From positions 1,302,001-1,366,000 of the forward strand of contig NZ_OW712331.1 of the NCBI RefSeq assembly GCF_940677205.1: 64,000 nt of DNA, written 5' to 3'. A program made the position numbers and the translations under genes. The notes under the pieces are model-generated. The model saw only the letters and a list, made by a program, of their open reading frames with translations, had not been told where the DNA came from and did no database searches. The DNA comes from [Clostridium] colinum. Its GTDB lineage: Bacteria > Bacillota > Clostridia > Lachnospirales > CAG-274. Below are positions 55,416-63,754 of this stretch, one piece after another (positions within the stretch are counted from its first letter, which is position 1; every line of letters begins with the position of its first letter).

Positions 55416-56867
55416 TTATTTATTCCTTCTTATGCTATCAATCATATCTTTTTTAAGATTATATAACTTTAAAGATAAGTCTACTGGTAAAATATGTGGA
55501 TTAATAAGCCTTTTATACTCATTCCAAAAGCTTTCTTTTTCATTTTCACAATGTTTTTTTATATCCACAGTTTCTATTTTTTCAAAAACACATTTACCAT
55601 TTAAAAATACTGGTTTTAAAAGCTCTTTTGTATAATACTCATTAGCTTTTAATGTCATTGTTTTCCAAGTATTTATTGGGTGAAAAATAGTTAAGTCCTC
55701 ATTTTCATCTATATTTTCATCTTCAAGGCAAATAAGGTCTGCTTTTACTTTATTAGTAGCTTTATCATAAATTCTAAATATTTTTTTAACCCCTGGATTA
55801 TTTACCTTATCTGTATTTTCAGATAGCTTTATTTTTGGTATTACTTCTCCATCAACTTCTTCTGCACAAAGCTTATAAACACCACCAAAAGCCGGACAAT
55901 CACTAGAAGTTATAAGGTTTGTACCAACTCCCCAAACATTTATTTTAGTACCTTGTTGTTTTAAAGATGATATAATGTTTTCGTCTAAATCATTAGATGC
56001 TGTTATAATTGCATCTTTAAATCCGGCTTCATCTAACATAGTTCTAGCTTTGTCTGATATATAGGCTAAATCTCCACTATCTAAACGTATTCCATAGCTT
56101 TTAAGTTTTACCCCTTTTTCTTCCATTTCTTTAAAAACTTTTATAGCATTAGGTACTCCACTTTTTAATGTATCATATGTGTCTACTAAAAGTATACATC
56201 TATCTGGAAAAATATTAGCATATGTCCTAAAAGCCGTTATCTCATCTTTAAAACTCATTACCCAACTATGCGAGTGTGTTCCAGACACTGGTATGTTAAA
56301 CATTTTTCCTGCTAAAACATTGCTTGTAGCCATACACCCACCTATAAACGCTGCTCTAGAACCATAAACACCAGCATCTGGTCCTTGTGCTCGTCTAAGT
56401 CCAAATTCCATAATAAAATCACCTTCTGCTGCCCAGGCTACTCTTGATGCTTTTGTAGCTATAAGGCTTTGATGATTTATTATATTTAATATAGTTGTTT
56501 CTATAAATTGAGCCTCCATAATATTAGAGCTTACTCTTATTAATGGTTCATTAGGAAAAACTATTGTACCTTCTGGTATAGCATAAATATCTCCTGTAAA
56601 CTTAAACTCTTTTAAATATTGTAAAAAATCATCTTTAAATATATTAAGACTTTTTAAATAATTAATATTATCTTCATCAAATTTTATATTTTTTATATAA
56701 TCTACTATTTGTTCTAATCCACAAACTATTGCATAACCATTATTACTAGGATTTTTTCTATAAAACATATCAAAAACAGCTTTTTTATTATGCATATTAG
56801 CCTCAAAATAACCTTGCATCATTGTTAATTGATAAAGGTCTGTCATAAGAGTTAAGTTATTAACCAT
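55416..56867 (-). CDS. pncB: Nicotinate phosphoribosyltransferase
   Basis: 483 aa. It joins nicotinate and PRPP to nicotinate mononucleotide in NAD salvage. LTLMTDLYQLTMMQGYFE, VFDMFYRKNPSNNGYA and VCGLEQIVDYI at the N terminus; the phosphorylated-His region EFGLRRAQGPDAGVYGSRAAFIGG and SGTHSHSWVMSF; DTYDTLKSGVPNAI and SGDLAYISDKARTMLDEAG; NVWGVGTNLITS. The start at 56867 is preferred since the ATG at 56879 lies in the ribosome site (ATGGAGGT). A hairpin (CCCACC/GGTGGG, 56889-56905) separates it from the upstream stalk-protein gene. Confidence 0.95.
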   Translation of the reverse strand: MVNNLTLMTDLYQLTMMQGYFEANMHNKKAVFDMFYRKNPSNNGYAIVCGLEQIVDYIKNIKFDEDNINYLKSLNIFKDDFLQYLKEFKFTGDIYAIPEGTIVFPNEPLIRVSSNIMEAQFIETTILNIINHQSLIATKASRVAWAAEGDFIMEFGLRRAQGPDAGVYGSRAAFIGGCMATSNVLAGKMFNIPVSGTHSHSWVMSFKDEITAFRTYANIFPDRCILLVDTYDTLKSGVPNAIKVFKEMEEKGVKLKSYGIRLDSGDLAYISDKARTMLDEAGFKDAIITASNDLDENIISSLKQQGTKINVWGVGTNLITSSDCPAFGGVYKLCAEEVDGEVIPKIKLSENTDKVNNPGVKKIFRIYDKATNKVKADLICLEDENIDENEDLTIFHPINTWKTMTLKANEYYTKELLKPVFLNGKCVFEKIETVDIKKHCENEKESFWNEYKRLINPHILPVDLSLKLYNLKKDMIDSIRRNK

Positions 56868-56888
56868 AATTACCTCCATATAGCTAAA

Positions 56889-56905
56889 CCCACCATTAAG
56901 GTGGG
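56889..56905 (-). terminator. Hairpin after the stalk-protein gene
   Basis: CCCACC (56889-56894) with GGTGGG (56900-56905), 5-nt loop, one of the few GC-rich stems here; only TTT follows on the minus strand, so it is a weak or leaky terminator before pncB. Confidence 0.55.
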
Positions 56906-56930
56906 CTTAACTTTTTAAATATTAAATTTA

Positions 56931-58877
56931 TTATTTATTTACACGAACTCTAAATGTTTCATCATATCTTTTACCATTTTGGTCTTCTGCATATATAGTA
57001 TATCTCATACTACTTCCTGCTTCTTCTGCTACAAATTTAAGCTCCCAAGTGTATTCATTTCCGCTTACACTATCATAAGAAGTTTTTAATATAACCCTTG
57101 CATTATTACTGTCTTCTACCCAAACTTTAGAAATAGCTTTATTTGTATATACATCTACTCTTATATATTCATTTTTATATACTTCTGAAGTTTTTAAATT
57201 ATAATCGTATATTTTTCCACTTGATTGTACATCTAAATAAACATTTAATTTAGTAGATGTTTGTTTTTGATTTTTATCATATGCTACAACTTTTAAGCTA
57301 TCTTTATTAGATGAAGTAATTTTTACTTTAACTTCCCATTCTCTAATAGACCCATTATTGTTATAATCTGTTACTTTTGCCACTTCTGAACTACCATCAA
57401 ATACTTTGATAGAATCTGCTTGGTTTGTTGTTCTGATACGGAATTTAACAGTATCTCCAGATACAGCACCAATATCTCTTTGTTCTATATTAATTATTTC
57501 TAAATCACTGCTAGAATAAGTAGATGCACTAAAGCTAATACTTTCTTTTACTTTATCCTTATTAGTATTATATGCTACTACATAAAATCTATTCCTTCCA
57601 CTACTTTTAACTGGTATATCCATTAACCAAATATATTCGCTATTATTTTTCACAGAAGTAAATCTTGTTTCATCTACAATTTTATCATTTTCATTTAAAA
57701 TTTCTACTCTATCAATGTCTGTTGAAGTTTTTACAATAACTTTTATAGTTTCATCTACATATATACCATCATTTAAAATATAAGTATCTTTTATTTTAAG
57801 TTTTTCAGTTGAAGTAGTGCTACCTGATCCACCAACACTTATTTTTAATGTTTCATAGCTAGATTCATATCCGTTAGATATATTACCTGGATAAGCTCTA
57901 AGCTCTATGTCTCCTCTATCTTCCATCTTCATTTCTGTTTCAAAGACTCTTATGTTAGAGTTATTTCCTTCGCCTAACTTATAATTTGTTATCTCTAATA
58001 ATTTATTATTTTTCTCAGTGCCTATTTTTATTCTATCTGTATTAGCATTAGCCTCTATAGTTAATTTTATTTTATCACCTCTGCCAACATCTTTTTTATC
58101 TGATTTAAAAGATGTAACTTTAGGTTTAACATCGGCATTTACACTAATTGCACAAACTTTATAAGATGTACTATCTTGATTATATGTTGTTAAATTACCT
58201 GGAACAACTTTAAGTGTTTTAAATGTACTTTTTGCAACATTTGGTGTCCAAGGTACAGAGAATAATCTAGTACCATCTGGGTTTGAACTATATGTATTAG
58301 CTTCTGATATAATACTATCATTTTCATTTACATCTACAATTTTTATTTTATCTGTTGTAGAATTTGTTGTTATTGCAATGTTAATTTTTTCTCCGCTATT
58401 AACAGTTGTTTTATCTGGTACAACATTTATAACAGTAGGTTGGTCTGCTATTATGTTAACTGTTCTTGTAGAATTATCCCAAGTTACAGAGTTACCTAAT
58501 GCTTCGCTAAGCATTCTAACAGGCATCATTGTTCTATTTTGTACAACTGCAGAAGGCGTATCAAATGTAGAAGCTTTACCATTTACAGTAATAACACTAC
58601 TACGCATAGTATGTACTACTACTCTATCACCTTTTCTTAAAGTAGCTGTTTCTGTTTGTTTGTTCCATTCAACAACAGCTCCTAATGTTTCTGCTGTTTT
58701 TCTAAAAGGAACCATAGCTCGTTGGTTCATAATTTGTGGTTGTGCATCTTCATAAACAATTGGTGCACCATTTAGTTTAACATAAACTGGTTCGGCACCA
58801 AATGCACTAACACTTGGCATTAACATTATAAAAACTAATGTTAATAATGTAAAAGATTTTTTTAATTTATTAACCAT
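56931..58877 (-). CDS. Secreted protein with copper-amine-oxidase-N-like stalk domain and Ig-like repeats
   Basis: 648 aa. Signal peptide (SFTLLTLVFIMLMPSVSAFGA). Residues ~30-145 match the copper amine oxidase N-terminal-like (stalk) domain common in clostridial surface proteins: VKLNGAPIVYED, QIMNQRAMVPFRKTAETLGAVVEWN, VVQNRTMMPVRMLSEALGNSVTWD. About five Ig-like repeats of ~90 residues follow, each with a KIxIxxxxNxDxIKIxD-type strand (e.g. DTVKFRIRTTNQADSIKVFD). No enzyme domain, no anchor. Probably a cell-wall-associated structural or binding protein. The promoter has a -10 TATAAT (58924-58919), a poor -35, and three WalR-like boxes upstream. Confidence 0.8.
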   Translation of the reverse strand: MVNKLKKSFTLLTLVFIMLMPSVSAFGAEPVYVKLNGAPIVYEDAQPQIMNQRAMVPFRKTAETLGAVVEWNKQTETATLRKGDRVVVHTMRSSVITVNGKASTFDTPSAVVQNRTMMPVRMLSEALGNSVTWDNSTRTVNIIADQPTVINVVPDKTTVNSGEKINIAITTNSTTDKIKIVDVNENDSIISEANTYSSNPDGTRLFSVPWTPNVAKSTFKTLKVVPGNLTTYNQDSTSYKVCAISVNADVKPKVTSFKSDKKDVGRGDKIKLTIEANANTDRIKIGTEKNNKLLEITNYKLGEGNNSNIRVFETEMKMEDRGDIELRAYPGNISNGYESSYETLKISVGGSGSTTSTEKLKIKDTYILNDGIYVDETIKVIVKTSTDIDRVEILNENDKIVDETRFTSVKNNSEYIWLMDIPVKSSGRNRFYVVAYNTNKDKVKESISFSASTYSSSDLEIINIEQRDIGAVSGDTVKFRIRTTNQADSIKVFDGSSEVAKVTDYNNNGSIREWEVKVKITSSNKDSLKVVAYDKNQKQTSTKLNVYLDVQSSGKIYDYNLKTSEVYKNEYIRVDVYTNKAISKVWVEDSNNARVILKTSYDSVSGNEYTWELKFVAEEAGSSMRYTIYAEDQNGKRYDETFRVRVNK

Positions 58878-58956
58878 AATTTTTATTTCCTTTCTTTAAA
58901 AATGTTTAATATAATTAAATTATATCATATATAAAAAATAAAAACATTTCCAATTA

Positions 58957-58984
58957 GTAACATATTTGTTACAATTAGGTTACA
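58957..58984 (-). promoter_or_regulatory. Three phased WalR-like boxes before the stalk-protein gene
   Basis: On the minus strand TGTAAC, 5 bp, TGTAAC, 5 bp, TGTTAC (58984-58979, 58973-58968, 58962-58957): three direct repeats at an exact 11-bp period. The published WalR/YycF consensus is TGTWAH-N5-TGTWAH. They end ~10 bp upstream of the expected -35 position (58947-58942), which is poor (ATGTTT), with TATAAT at 58924-58919; this suits an activated promoter. Confidence 0.6.
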
Positions 58985-58987
58985 ATA

Positions 58988-59641
58988 TTATTTTATTCCA
59001 TATTTTTCTCTATAAGCTATCATTTTATCTAAATATTCTTTTCCTTCTATTACACCAGATTTTATAGCTTCTATAATATCTATTATTGTAACTATTGGAT
59101 ATACTTTTATTCCAAATTCTTCATAAACTTCTTGTATTGCTGACTTTTCATTATTGCCTTTTTCCATTCTATCAACAGATATAATAACCGAATCTACTGT
59201 TACATTTCCCATCTTATTTAATATAGGCAAACTTTCTCTTATTGCAGTACCCGCCGTTATAACATCTTCTATAATAGTTATTTTATCACCATCTTTAATA
59301 TTATATCCTACCATAACACCACCTTCTCCGTGGTCTTTAGCTTCTTTTCTATTAAAACAATAATTTACATTTTTATTATAATCTTTATATAAAGCAGATG
59401 CAACTGTTACACAAAGAGGTATACCTTTATAAGCTGGTCCAAATAAAACATTACTATCTATATTATTTTCTTGCATACATTTTGCATAAAAATATCCTAA
59501 TTTATTTATTTGTTCACCTGTGTTATAATTACCTGTATTAATAAAATATGGTGTATTTCTGCCACTTTTTGTTACAAAATCTCCAAAAGTTAAAACTCCA
59601 GAATCACACATAAATTTAATGAACTCATTTTTGTAACTCAT
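58988..59641 (-). CDS. pyrE: Orotate phosphoribosyltransferase
   Basis: 217 aa. It makes orotidine 5'-phosphate from orotate and PRPP in UMP synthesis. FVTKSGRNTPYFINTGNY, LFGPAYKGIPL, NRKEAKDHGEGGVMVGY with the catalytic flexible-loop Lys, and the PRPP-binding motif ITIIEDVITAGTAIRESL. Longer form as in E. coli and yeast. Monocistronic with promoter 59685-59712; no other pyr gene and no PyrR attenuator is seen. Confidence 0.96.
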   Translation of the reverse strand: MSYKNEFIKFMCDSGVLTFGDFVTKSGRNTPYFINTGNYNTGEQINKLGYFYAKCMQENNIDSNVLFGPAYKGIPLCVTVASALYKDYNKNVNYCFNRKEAKDHGEGGVMVGYNIKDGDKITIIEDVITAGTAIRESLPILNKMGNVTVDSVIISVDRMEKGNNEKSAIQEVYEEFGIKVYPIVTIIDIIEAIKSGVIEGKEYLDKMIAYREKYGIK

Positions 59642-59684
59642 CTTTTACCTCCAAATTTTCAAAAATATTAACTTATCTAAACTA

Positions 59685-59712
59685 ATTATAATATATTTTT
59701 AGATTTTTACAA
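59685..59712 (-). promoter_or_regulatory. Promoter of pyrE
   Basis: Minus strand TTGTAA (59712-59707), 16 bp, TATAAT (59690-59685). Confidence 0.5.
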
Positions 59713-59828
59713 TGTCTAATTTACATTTTTTTATTTTTATTATAAAATATTGTTATATTTTAAGGTTATATAAAAAAATTAATTTCTTTATACAAAGGCT
59801 AAAGCCCTATCTTGTGATTAAAGTTTTT

Positions 59829-59856
59829 TTGAAAATCATAAAAATTAACGTAAAAT
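59829..59856 (+). promoter_or_regulatory. Promoter of the EamA transporter gene
   Basis: TTGAAA (59829-59834), 16 bp, TAAAAT (59851-59856); GAAAGGAG precedes the ATG at 59896. Confidence 0.45.
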
Positions 59857-59895
59857 ATTTTGTCTTCAGTTTAATATTTTAGAAAGGAGTTTATT

Positions 59896-60801
59896 ATGTC
59901 AAAAAAAAATAAAGGAATATTATTTATTATATTATCCTCTTTAAGCTTTGCTTTTATGAGTCTATTTATAAAACTATCTGGTGATTTACCTTCTCTACAA
60001 AAAAGTTTTTTTAGAAATTTAGTAGCTTTAGGTTTTTCATTTTATATTATAAAAAAATCTAAAATAGGATTTAAATTTAAAAAAGAAAACTTAATACTTT
60101 TAATATTAAGAGCTACTTTTGGTACTTTAGGTATAATATTTAATTATTATGCAATAGAAAATTTAATACTATCTGATGCTAATATGCTTAATAAGCTTTC
60201 ACCTTTTTTTGTTATCATATTTTCATTTTTAATATTAAAAGAAAAAATTAAGCTATGGCAAATTGTGTCTATATTTATAGCATTTTTAGGTAGTTTATTT
60301 ATTATAAATCCAAATTTAATAATAGGCTTTTTAAATAACAATATAGAAAAAACTAGTTTAACCAGTTTCCCAGCTTTAATAGGCGTTTTAGGTGCAATGT
60401 GTGCTGGTATAGCTTACACTTTAGTAAGATTTTTAAGTATACGTGGTGAAAAGGGACTTTTTATAGTTTTCTTTTTTTCCTGCTTTTCTTGTTTATCTAT
60501 ATTACCTTTTATAGTATTTAATTTTTCACCTATGTCTATAACTCAATTAATCTATCTTTTATTAGCTGGTTTATTTGCAAGCTTTGGACAATTTGCTATA
60601 ACATATGCTTATGCAAATGCTCCTGCAAAAGAAATATCTATTTTTGATTATTCTCAAATAATATTCTCTGGTATATTAGGATATATAGTTTTTAATCAAA
60701 AACCTAATGTATATAGCTTTATAGGTTACTTTATAATTTTTTCTGTTGCTATATTTATGTTCTTTATAAATAATAAGATTTTAGATGATAAAAACAAATA
60801 A
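59896..60801 (+). CDS. EamA/DMT-family membrane transporter
   Basis: 301 aa with ten predicted membrane helices in two EamA halves (~5-135 and 155-295). Opening GILFIILSSLSFAFMSLFIKLSGDLPSLQKSFFRN; first-half end LSPFFVIIFSFLILKEKIKLWQIVSIFIAFLGSLFI; second-half AYTLVRFLSIRGEKG and APAKEISIFDYSQIIFSGILGYIVFNQKP. The family exports metabolites such as amino acids or nucleotides; the substrate is unknown. Monocistronic. Confidence 0.9.
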   Translation: MSKKNKGILFIILSSLSFAFMSLFIKLSGDLPSLQKSFFRNLVALGFSFYIIKKSKIGFKFKKENLILLILRATFGTLGIIFNYYAIENLILSDANMLNKLSPFFVIIFSFLILKEKIKLWQIVSIFIAFLGSLFIINPNLIIGFLNNNIEKTSLTSFPALIGVLGAMCAGIAYTLVRFLSIRGEKGLFIVFFFSCFSCLSILPFIVFNFSPMSITQLIYLLLAGLFASFGQFAITYAYANAPAKEISIFDYSQIIFSGILGYIVFNQKPNVYSFIGYFIIFSVAIFMFFINNKILDDKNK

Positions 60802-60878
60802 ATATCTTAAATAGGTATATATTTTATTTTTAAGGTTAAAATATTTATATAAAATTTTAATTTTAGAGGGGTGAATAT

Positions 60879-61061
60879 ATGTCTAACTTAAATCAAATGG
60901 AGATAAACTCAATTAGGGAATGTGTATCTAATAGTATTACAATGTCTTCAAAGCTATCTTGCTATGCTAATAAAGCTTGTGATAGTGAGCTTAAAGAAAT
61001 GTTTAAATCCTCTAGCATAAAAGCTGAACAATCGGCTCAAAAATTAATACAACTGTTATAG
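60879..61061 (+). CDS. Small CotF-like spore coat-associated protein
   Basis: 60 aa: LNQMEINSIRECVSNSITMSSKLSCYANKACDSELKEMFKSSSIKAEQ, two helices of a ferritin-like half bundle. It resembles the short partner proteins that precede CotF in clostridia. It lies 10 bp upstream of the CotF gene with its own AGAGGGGTG site. Likely made in the mother cell late in sporulation; a sporulation sigma promoter was not identified with certainty. Confidence 0.75.
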   Translation: MSNLNQMEINSIRECVSNSITMSSKLSCYANKACDSELKEMFKSSSIKAEQSAQKLIQLL

Positions 61062-61071
61062 GAGGCTTATT

Positions 61072-61362
61072 ATGAATGAAAAAGATATGGTTTTAGATAT
61101 TTTAACTGGTTTAAAAGCTAGTATCCTTAACTATGCAAAGATGATAACAGAATGTAGCGACTTAAATTTAAGACAAATTTTTCAACAAATGAGAAATGAA
61201 GCAGAAGAAGCTCAATATAATTTATATAAATTTGCTGAAAAAAAAGGTTATTATATACCCTCTCCTAAAGATACAGACTATGAAATACAAACACTAAAAA
61301 CAAAATTAACTCAGGTACTAACGGCCAAAAATGGTGCTGGTCCTATGCCTGTTTTAAAATAA
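61072..61362 (+). CDS. Spore coat protein, CotF family
   Basis: 96 aa. MNEKDMVLDILTGLKASILNYAKMITECSDLNLRQIF, then FAEKKGYYIPSPKDTDYEI and a Pro-rich short tail. This is the CotF/YhcQ four-helix family (Coat_F) found in endospore coats. AGGAGG site 7 bases upstream. Second gene of a two-gene operon closed by a strong terminator. It is direct evidence that the organism comes from a spore-forming lineage. Confidence 0.88.
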   Translation: MNEKDMVLDILTGLKASILNYAKMITECSDLNLRQIFQQMRNEAEEAQYNLYKFAEKKGYYIPSPKDTDYEIQTLKTKLTQVLTAKNGAGPMPVLK

Positions 61363-61374
61363 TTTATCCTCCCC

Positions 61375-61414
61375 TATAATAACGTATAAAATAATCATTT
61401 TATACGTTATTATA
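61375..61414. terminator. 18-bp perfect hairpin after the coat genes
   Basis: 61375-61392 pairs with 61397-61414 over a 4-nt loop; the centre reads AACGTATAAAAT. There is no T-run, but the stem is strong. Confidence 0.65.
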
Positions 61415-61455
61415 GTACTTATTTTAAATATTATAATAAACTTTTTATAAATATA

Positions 61456-61506
61456 TTGACATATTCATATTATAAGATTATAATTATTGTATGATAATTA
61501 TTATCA
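61456..61506 (+). promoter_or_regulatory. Consensus sigma-A promoter with Fur box over the start site
   Basis: TTGACA (61456-61461), 17 bp, TATAAT (61479-61484): both hexamers and the spacing match consensus exactly. Directly downstream, TGATAAT-T-ATTATCA (61492-61506) is the exact 7-1-7 core of the Bacillus Fur box (TGATAATNATTATCA), covering the predicted +1. Iron-bound Fur should block this promoter. PerR and Zur boxes are related, but their consensus cores differ. Confidence 0.85.
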
Positions 61507-61522
61507 TTTAGGAGGTGCTTAT

Positions 61523-62257
61523 ATGACTAATTGGAATGGATTTAAAGAGTTAGTTTTAATAAAAAAAGAAGATGTATGTGATACAATAAAATCATTTTAT
61601 TTTAAATCTAAAAATGGTGAAAAATTAAATAAATATATTGCAGGGCAATTTTTGCCTTTAAAAATAAAAACAGATAATGCTGAAATTAAAGATGTTATTA
61701 GATGTTACAGTCTTTCAGATTTACCTAATGATGAAATGTATAGACTAAGTATAAAAAAAATAGATAATGGTTTAATGAGTTCATATTTACACGATAAATT
61801 ACAAGTTGGTGATATTATAGAAGCTATGCCGCCTGCTGGTGATTTTATATTGGACGAATCTTTACCTAAAGAAACACCTATTATCTTATTATCTGGTGGT
61901 ATTGGTATAACTCCTTTACTATCTATGTTGCTAGCTAATGCAAAAAATAGAGAAATACATATGGTACAAGCAGTTCAAAACTCTGACTTACATCCTTTTA
62001 ATGAAGATATTGCTAATATTTGTAAAGAAAATAATTTAAAAAATACTGTATTCTTCTCTAATCCACTAGATAAAGACACATTAGGAGAAAATTATGATGT
62101 TAAAGGATTTGTAACAAAAGAATGGATTAAACAAAACTTACCTTTAAATGGCTCATTTTACTTCTGTGGTCCACCAATCTTTATGGAATCTTTAGAAAAA
62201 AATCTTTTAGAACTTGGAGTAGATAAAAGTAAAATAAACTACGAAAGATTTAGTTAA
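61523..62257 (+). CDS. Ferredoxin/flavodoxin reductase-like FAD/NAD(P)H oxidoreductase, Fur-controlled
   Basis: 244 aa. FAD domain of the ferredoxin-NADP reductase fold: YIAGQFLPLKI and RCYSLSDLPN (the RxYS flavin motif), GLMSSYLHDKLQVGDIIEAMPPAGDF; NAD(P)H domain: LSGGIGITPLLSMLL, then FYFCGPPIFMESL. It resembles the reductase half of flavohaemoglobin and Hmp-like reductases; no globin and no 2Fe-2S domain is fused. Given the Fur box it may serve iron acquisition (ferric-siderophore or haem reduction). Start at 61523 is set by AGGAGGTG; an ATG at 61487 lies upstream of the predicted +1. Confidence 0.88.
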   Translation: MTNWNGFKELVLIKKEDVCDTIKSFYFKSKNGEKLNKYIAGQFLPLKIKTDNAEIKDVIRCYSLSDLPNDEMYRLSIKKIDNGLMSSYLHDKLQVGDIIEAMPPAGDFILDESLPKETPIILLSGGIGITPLLSMLLANAKNREIHMVQAVQNSDLHPFNEDIANICKENNLKNTVFFSNPLDKDTLGENYDVKGFVTKEWIKQNLPLNGSFYFCGPPIFMESLEKNLLELGVDKSKINYERFS

Positions 62258-62293
62258 TTATATACAAAATAATTATAAATTTCTATATTTATT

Positions 62294-62337
62294 AATAAAA
62301 CAACATTTCAAATAAAAAAATAAAATGTTGTTTTATT
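62294..62337 (+). terminator. Terminator of the reductase gene
   Basis: 15-bp stem (62294-62308 with 62323-62337), 14-nt loop, followed by TTTTTATTT. Confidence 0.8.
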
Positions 62338-62378
62338 TTTTATTTAAAAATTTTTTGATTTAAAATATAATTTTATGT

Positions 62379-62407
62379 TTGACAAATTGAATAAAAAATG
62401 CTATTAT
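62379..62407 (+). promoter_or_regulatory. Promoter and ~175-nt leader of the GGDEF gene pair
   Basis: TTGACA (62379-62384), 17 bp, TATTAT (62402-62407). The leader up to 62588 is AT-rich; apart from the promoter I see no structured element in it. Confidence 0.6.
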
Positions 62408-62588
62408 TTTTTATAAATATTAAGATGGAGTATTTATAAAATCAATACTATTTAATATATAAATCTTCAATAGGTTTTATAAATCTTCTACAAAATGATA
62501 TCGATAATAAATATTATTAAGTCTTCATATACATATTTTATAATAGTATAATAATTTAGAAAAGGTAAATAAAGGGGTTACAAAATAA

Positions 62589-62948
62589 ATGAACATATTT
62601 TCTAGAAATTTAAAAAATAGGAATAATAATACTGAAAATTATTACAATGAAGTTCAAGAATATACAATTATTGCACAAAAAATGTTATCTATTTCACTTT
62701 TTATATTTTTTATTTTTTATATACCTATAATAAACTTTATAGAGTTTATTGATAATGGTTCTTTTAATCCAACAACTAAAATTTGTTTATTACAATGTTT
62801 CTTATCTTTAATGGGATATATTTTATTTAAATATTATTTCCCTAATAATAAAAAATTTTCTATAAGTTTTGCATATATAAATGTAATTCAAATTATAGTA
62901 TTATTAGAAGTACAATTTTTTTATACAGTAATTTTGTTTCATATATGA
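62589..62948 (+). CDS. Membrane half of a diguanylate cyclase (split gene, N-terminal part)
   Basis: 119 aa with three membrane helices: ISLFIFFIFYIPIINFIEFI, ICLLQCFLSLMGYILFKYYF and YINVIQIIVLLEVQFFYTVILF. It starts MNIFSRNLKNRNNN behind AAGGGG. Its TGA stop overlaps the ATG of the next frame (ATGA, 62945-62948). The next protein opens with two or three more helices and a GGDEF domain, so the two together (370 aa) have exactly the build of one ordinary membrane diguanylate cyclase. Either a frameshift split one gene or the two are translationally coupled. Confidence 0.65.
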   Translation: MNIFSRNLKNRNNNTENYYNEVQEYTIIAQKMLSISLFIFFIFYIPIINFIEFIDNGSFNPTTKICLLQCFLSLMGYILFKYYFPNNKKFSISFAYINVIQIIVLLEVQFFYTVILFHI

Positions 62949-63700
62949 TGATTAGCTGTATAATAATGGCCACAGCATTAACTATAATTGAAAGTAATGT
63001 TAAATATTTTCTTTCAATATTTTTAGTATTTTTTACTGATACAGTTATAGGTATAATGCAAAGACATGGCTTTGACTCTATACGTAATATAAATTTATAC
63101 ATTATGGATAATGTATTTATAGTTATGTTTGCAGTAGGTATTAATATTTGCTTTTCAAAATTAAAATATAAAGATATTAAATTAAAAAATAAACTATTAT
63201 ATTTAAGTGAACGCGATAGCTTAACAAATTTATTAAATAGAACTGCTGCTGAAAATTTTGTTCAAAAATTCTCAACAAAAAACAATTTATGTACAATGTT
63301 TATTTTAGATATTGATAATTTTAAAGGTCTTAACGATAATCTAGGACATATAAAAGGCGATGAAGCATTAATTCACATTTCTTTAGAATTAAGAAAAATA
63401 TTTCGCAGTACAGATTGTATATCTAGGCTAGGTGGAGATGAATTTATGATATTTATACCAGAACTATTAAGCAAAGAATGTGCATTAAAAAAAGCTAAAA
63501 AAATTATGGAAATTTTTCCAATAAAATATGAATATGAAGATGGTGAAATTGAAATAGGATGTAGCATTGGTATTGCTTTTTCTGAAAATAATAATATTAA
63601 CTTATATAAAAAATTATATAAACAAGCAGACCAGGCGATGTATTTAGCTAAAAAAAGTGGTAAAAACCAAATGAAAGTATTTAGTATTGAAAATATTTAA
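62945..63700 (+). CDS. Diguanylate cyclase (GGDEF domain) with membrane helices (split gene, C-terminal part)
   Basis: 251 aa. Two to three membrane helices (MISCIIMATALTI, FLSIFLVFFTDTVIGIM, VFIVMFAVGINICF), then the GGDEF domain from ~80: LSERDSLTNLLNRTAAENF, FILDIDNFKGLNDNLGHIKGDEAL, the active-site loop SRLGGDEFMIF and the end AMYLAKKSGKNQMK. The inhibitory I-site R-x-x-D lies five residues before GGDEF, so feedback by c-di-GMP is expected. It makes c-di-GMP from two GTP. No ribosome site of its own is evident; it probably relies on coupling to the preceding frame. Confidence 0.9.
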   Translation: MMISCIIMATALTIIESNVKYFLSIFLVFFTDTVIGIMQRHGFDSIRNINLYIMDNVFIVMFAVGINICFSKLKYKDIKLKNKLLYLSERDSLTNLLNRTAAENFVQKFSTKNNLCTMFILDIDNFKGLNDNLGHIKGDEALIHISLELRKIFRSTDCISRLGGDEFMIFIPELLSKECALKKAKKIMEIFPIKYEYEDGEIEIGCSIGIAFSENNNINLYKKLYKQADQAMYLAKKSGKNQMKVFSIENI

Positions 63701-63706
63701 AATATT

Positions 63707-63750
63707 AATTAAAAAGGAGTAAAATTTAAAATTTTTACTCCTTTTTAATT
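63707..63750. terminator. Bidirectional terminator between the GGDEF gene and leuS
   Basis: 18-bp stem (63707-63724 with 63733-63750), 8-nt loop, with A5 and T5 tracts inside the arms. Confidence 0.85.
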
Positions 63751-63754
63751 ATAA

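Noticed and set aside
62408-62588. c-di-GMP (GEMM-I) riboswitch before the GGDEF gene
   Set aside because: Only GGGGTTAC near 62574 recalls the end of GEMM-I; the receptor elements and tetraloop helix are missing.
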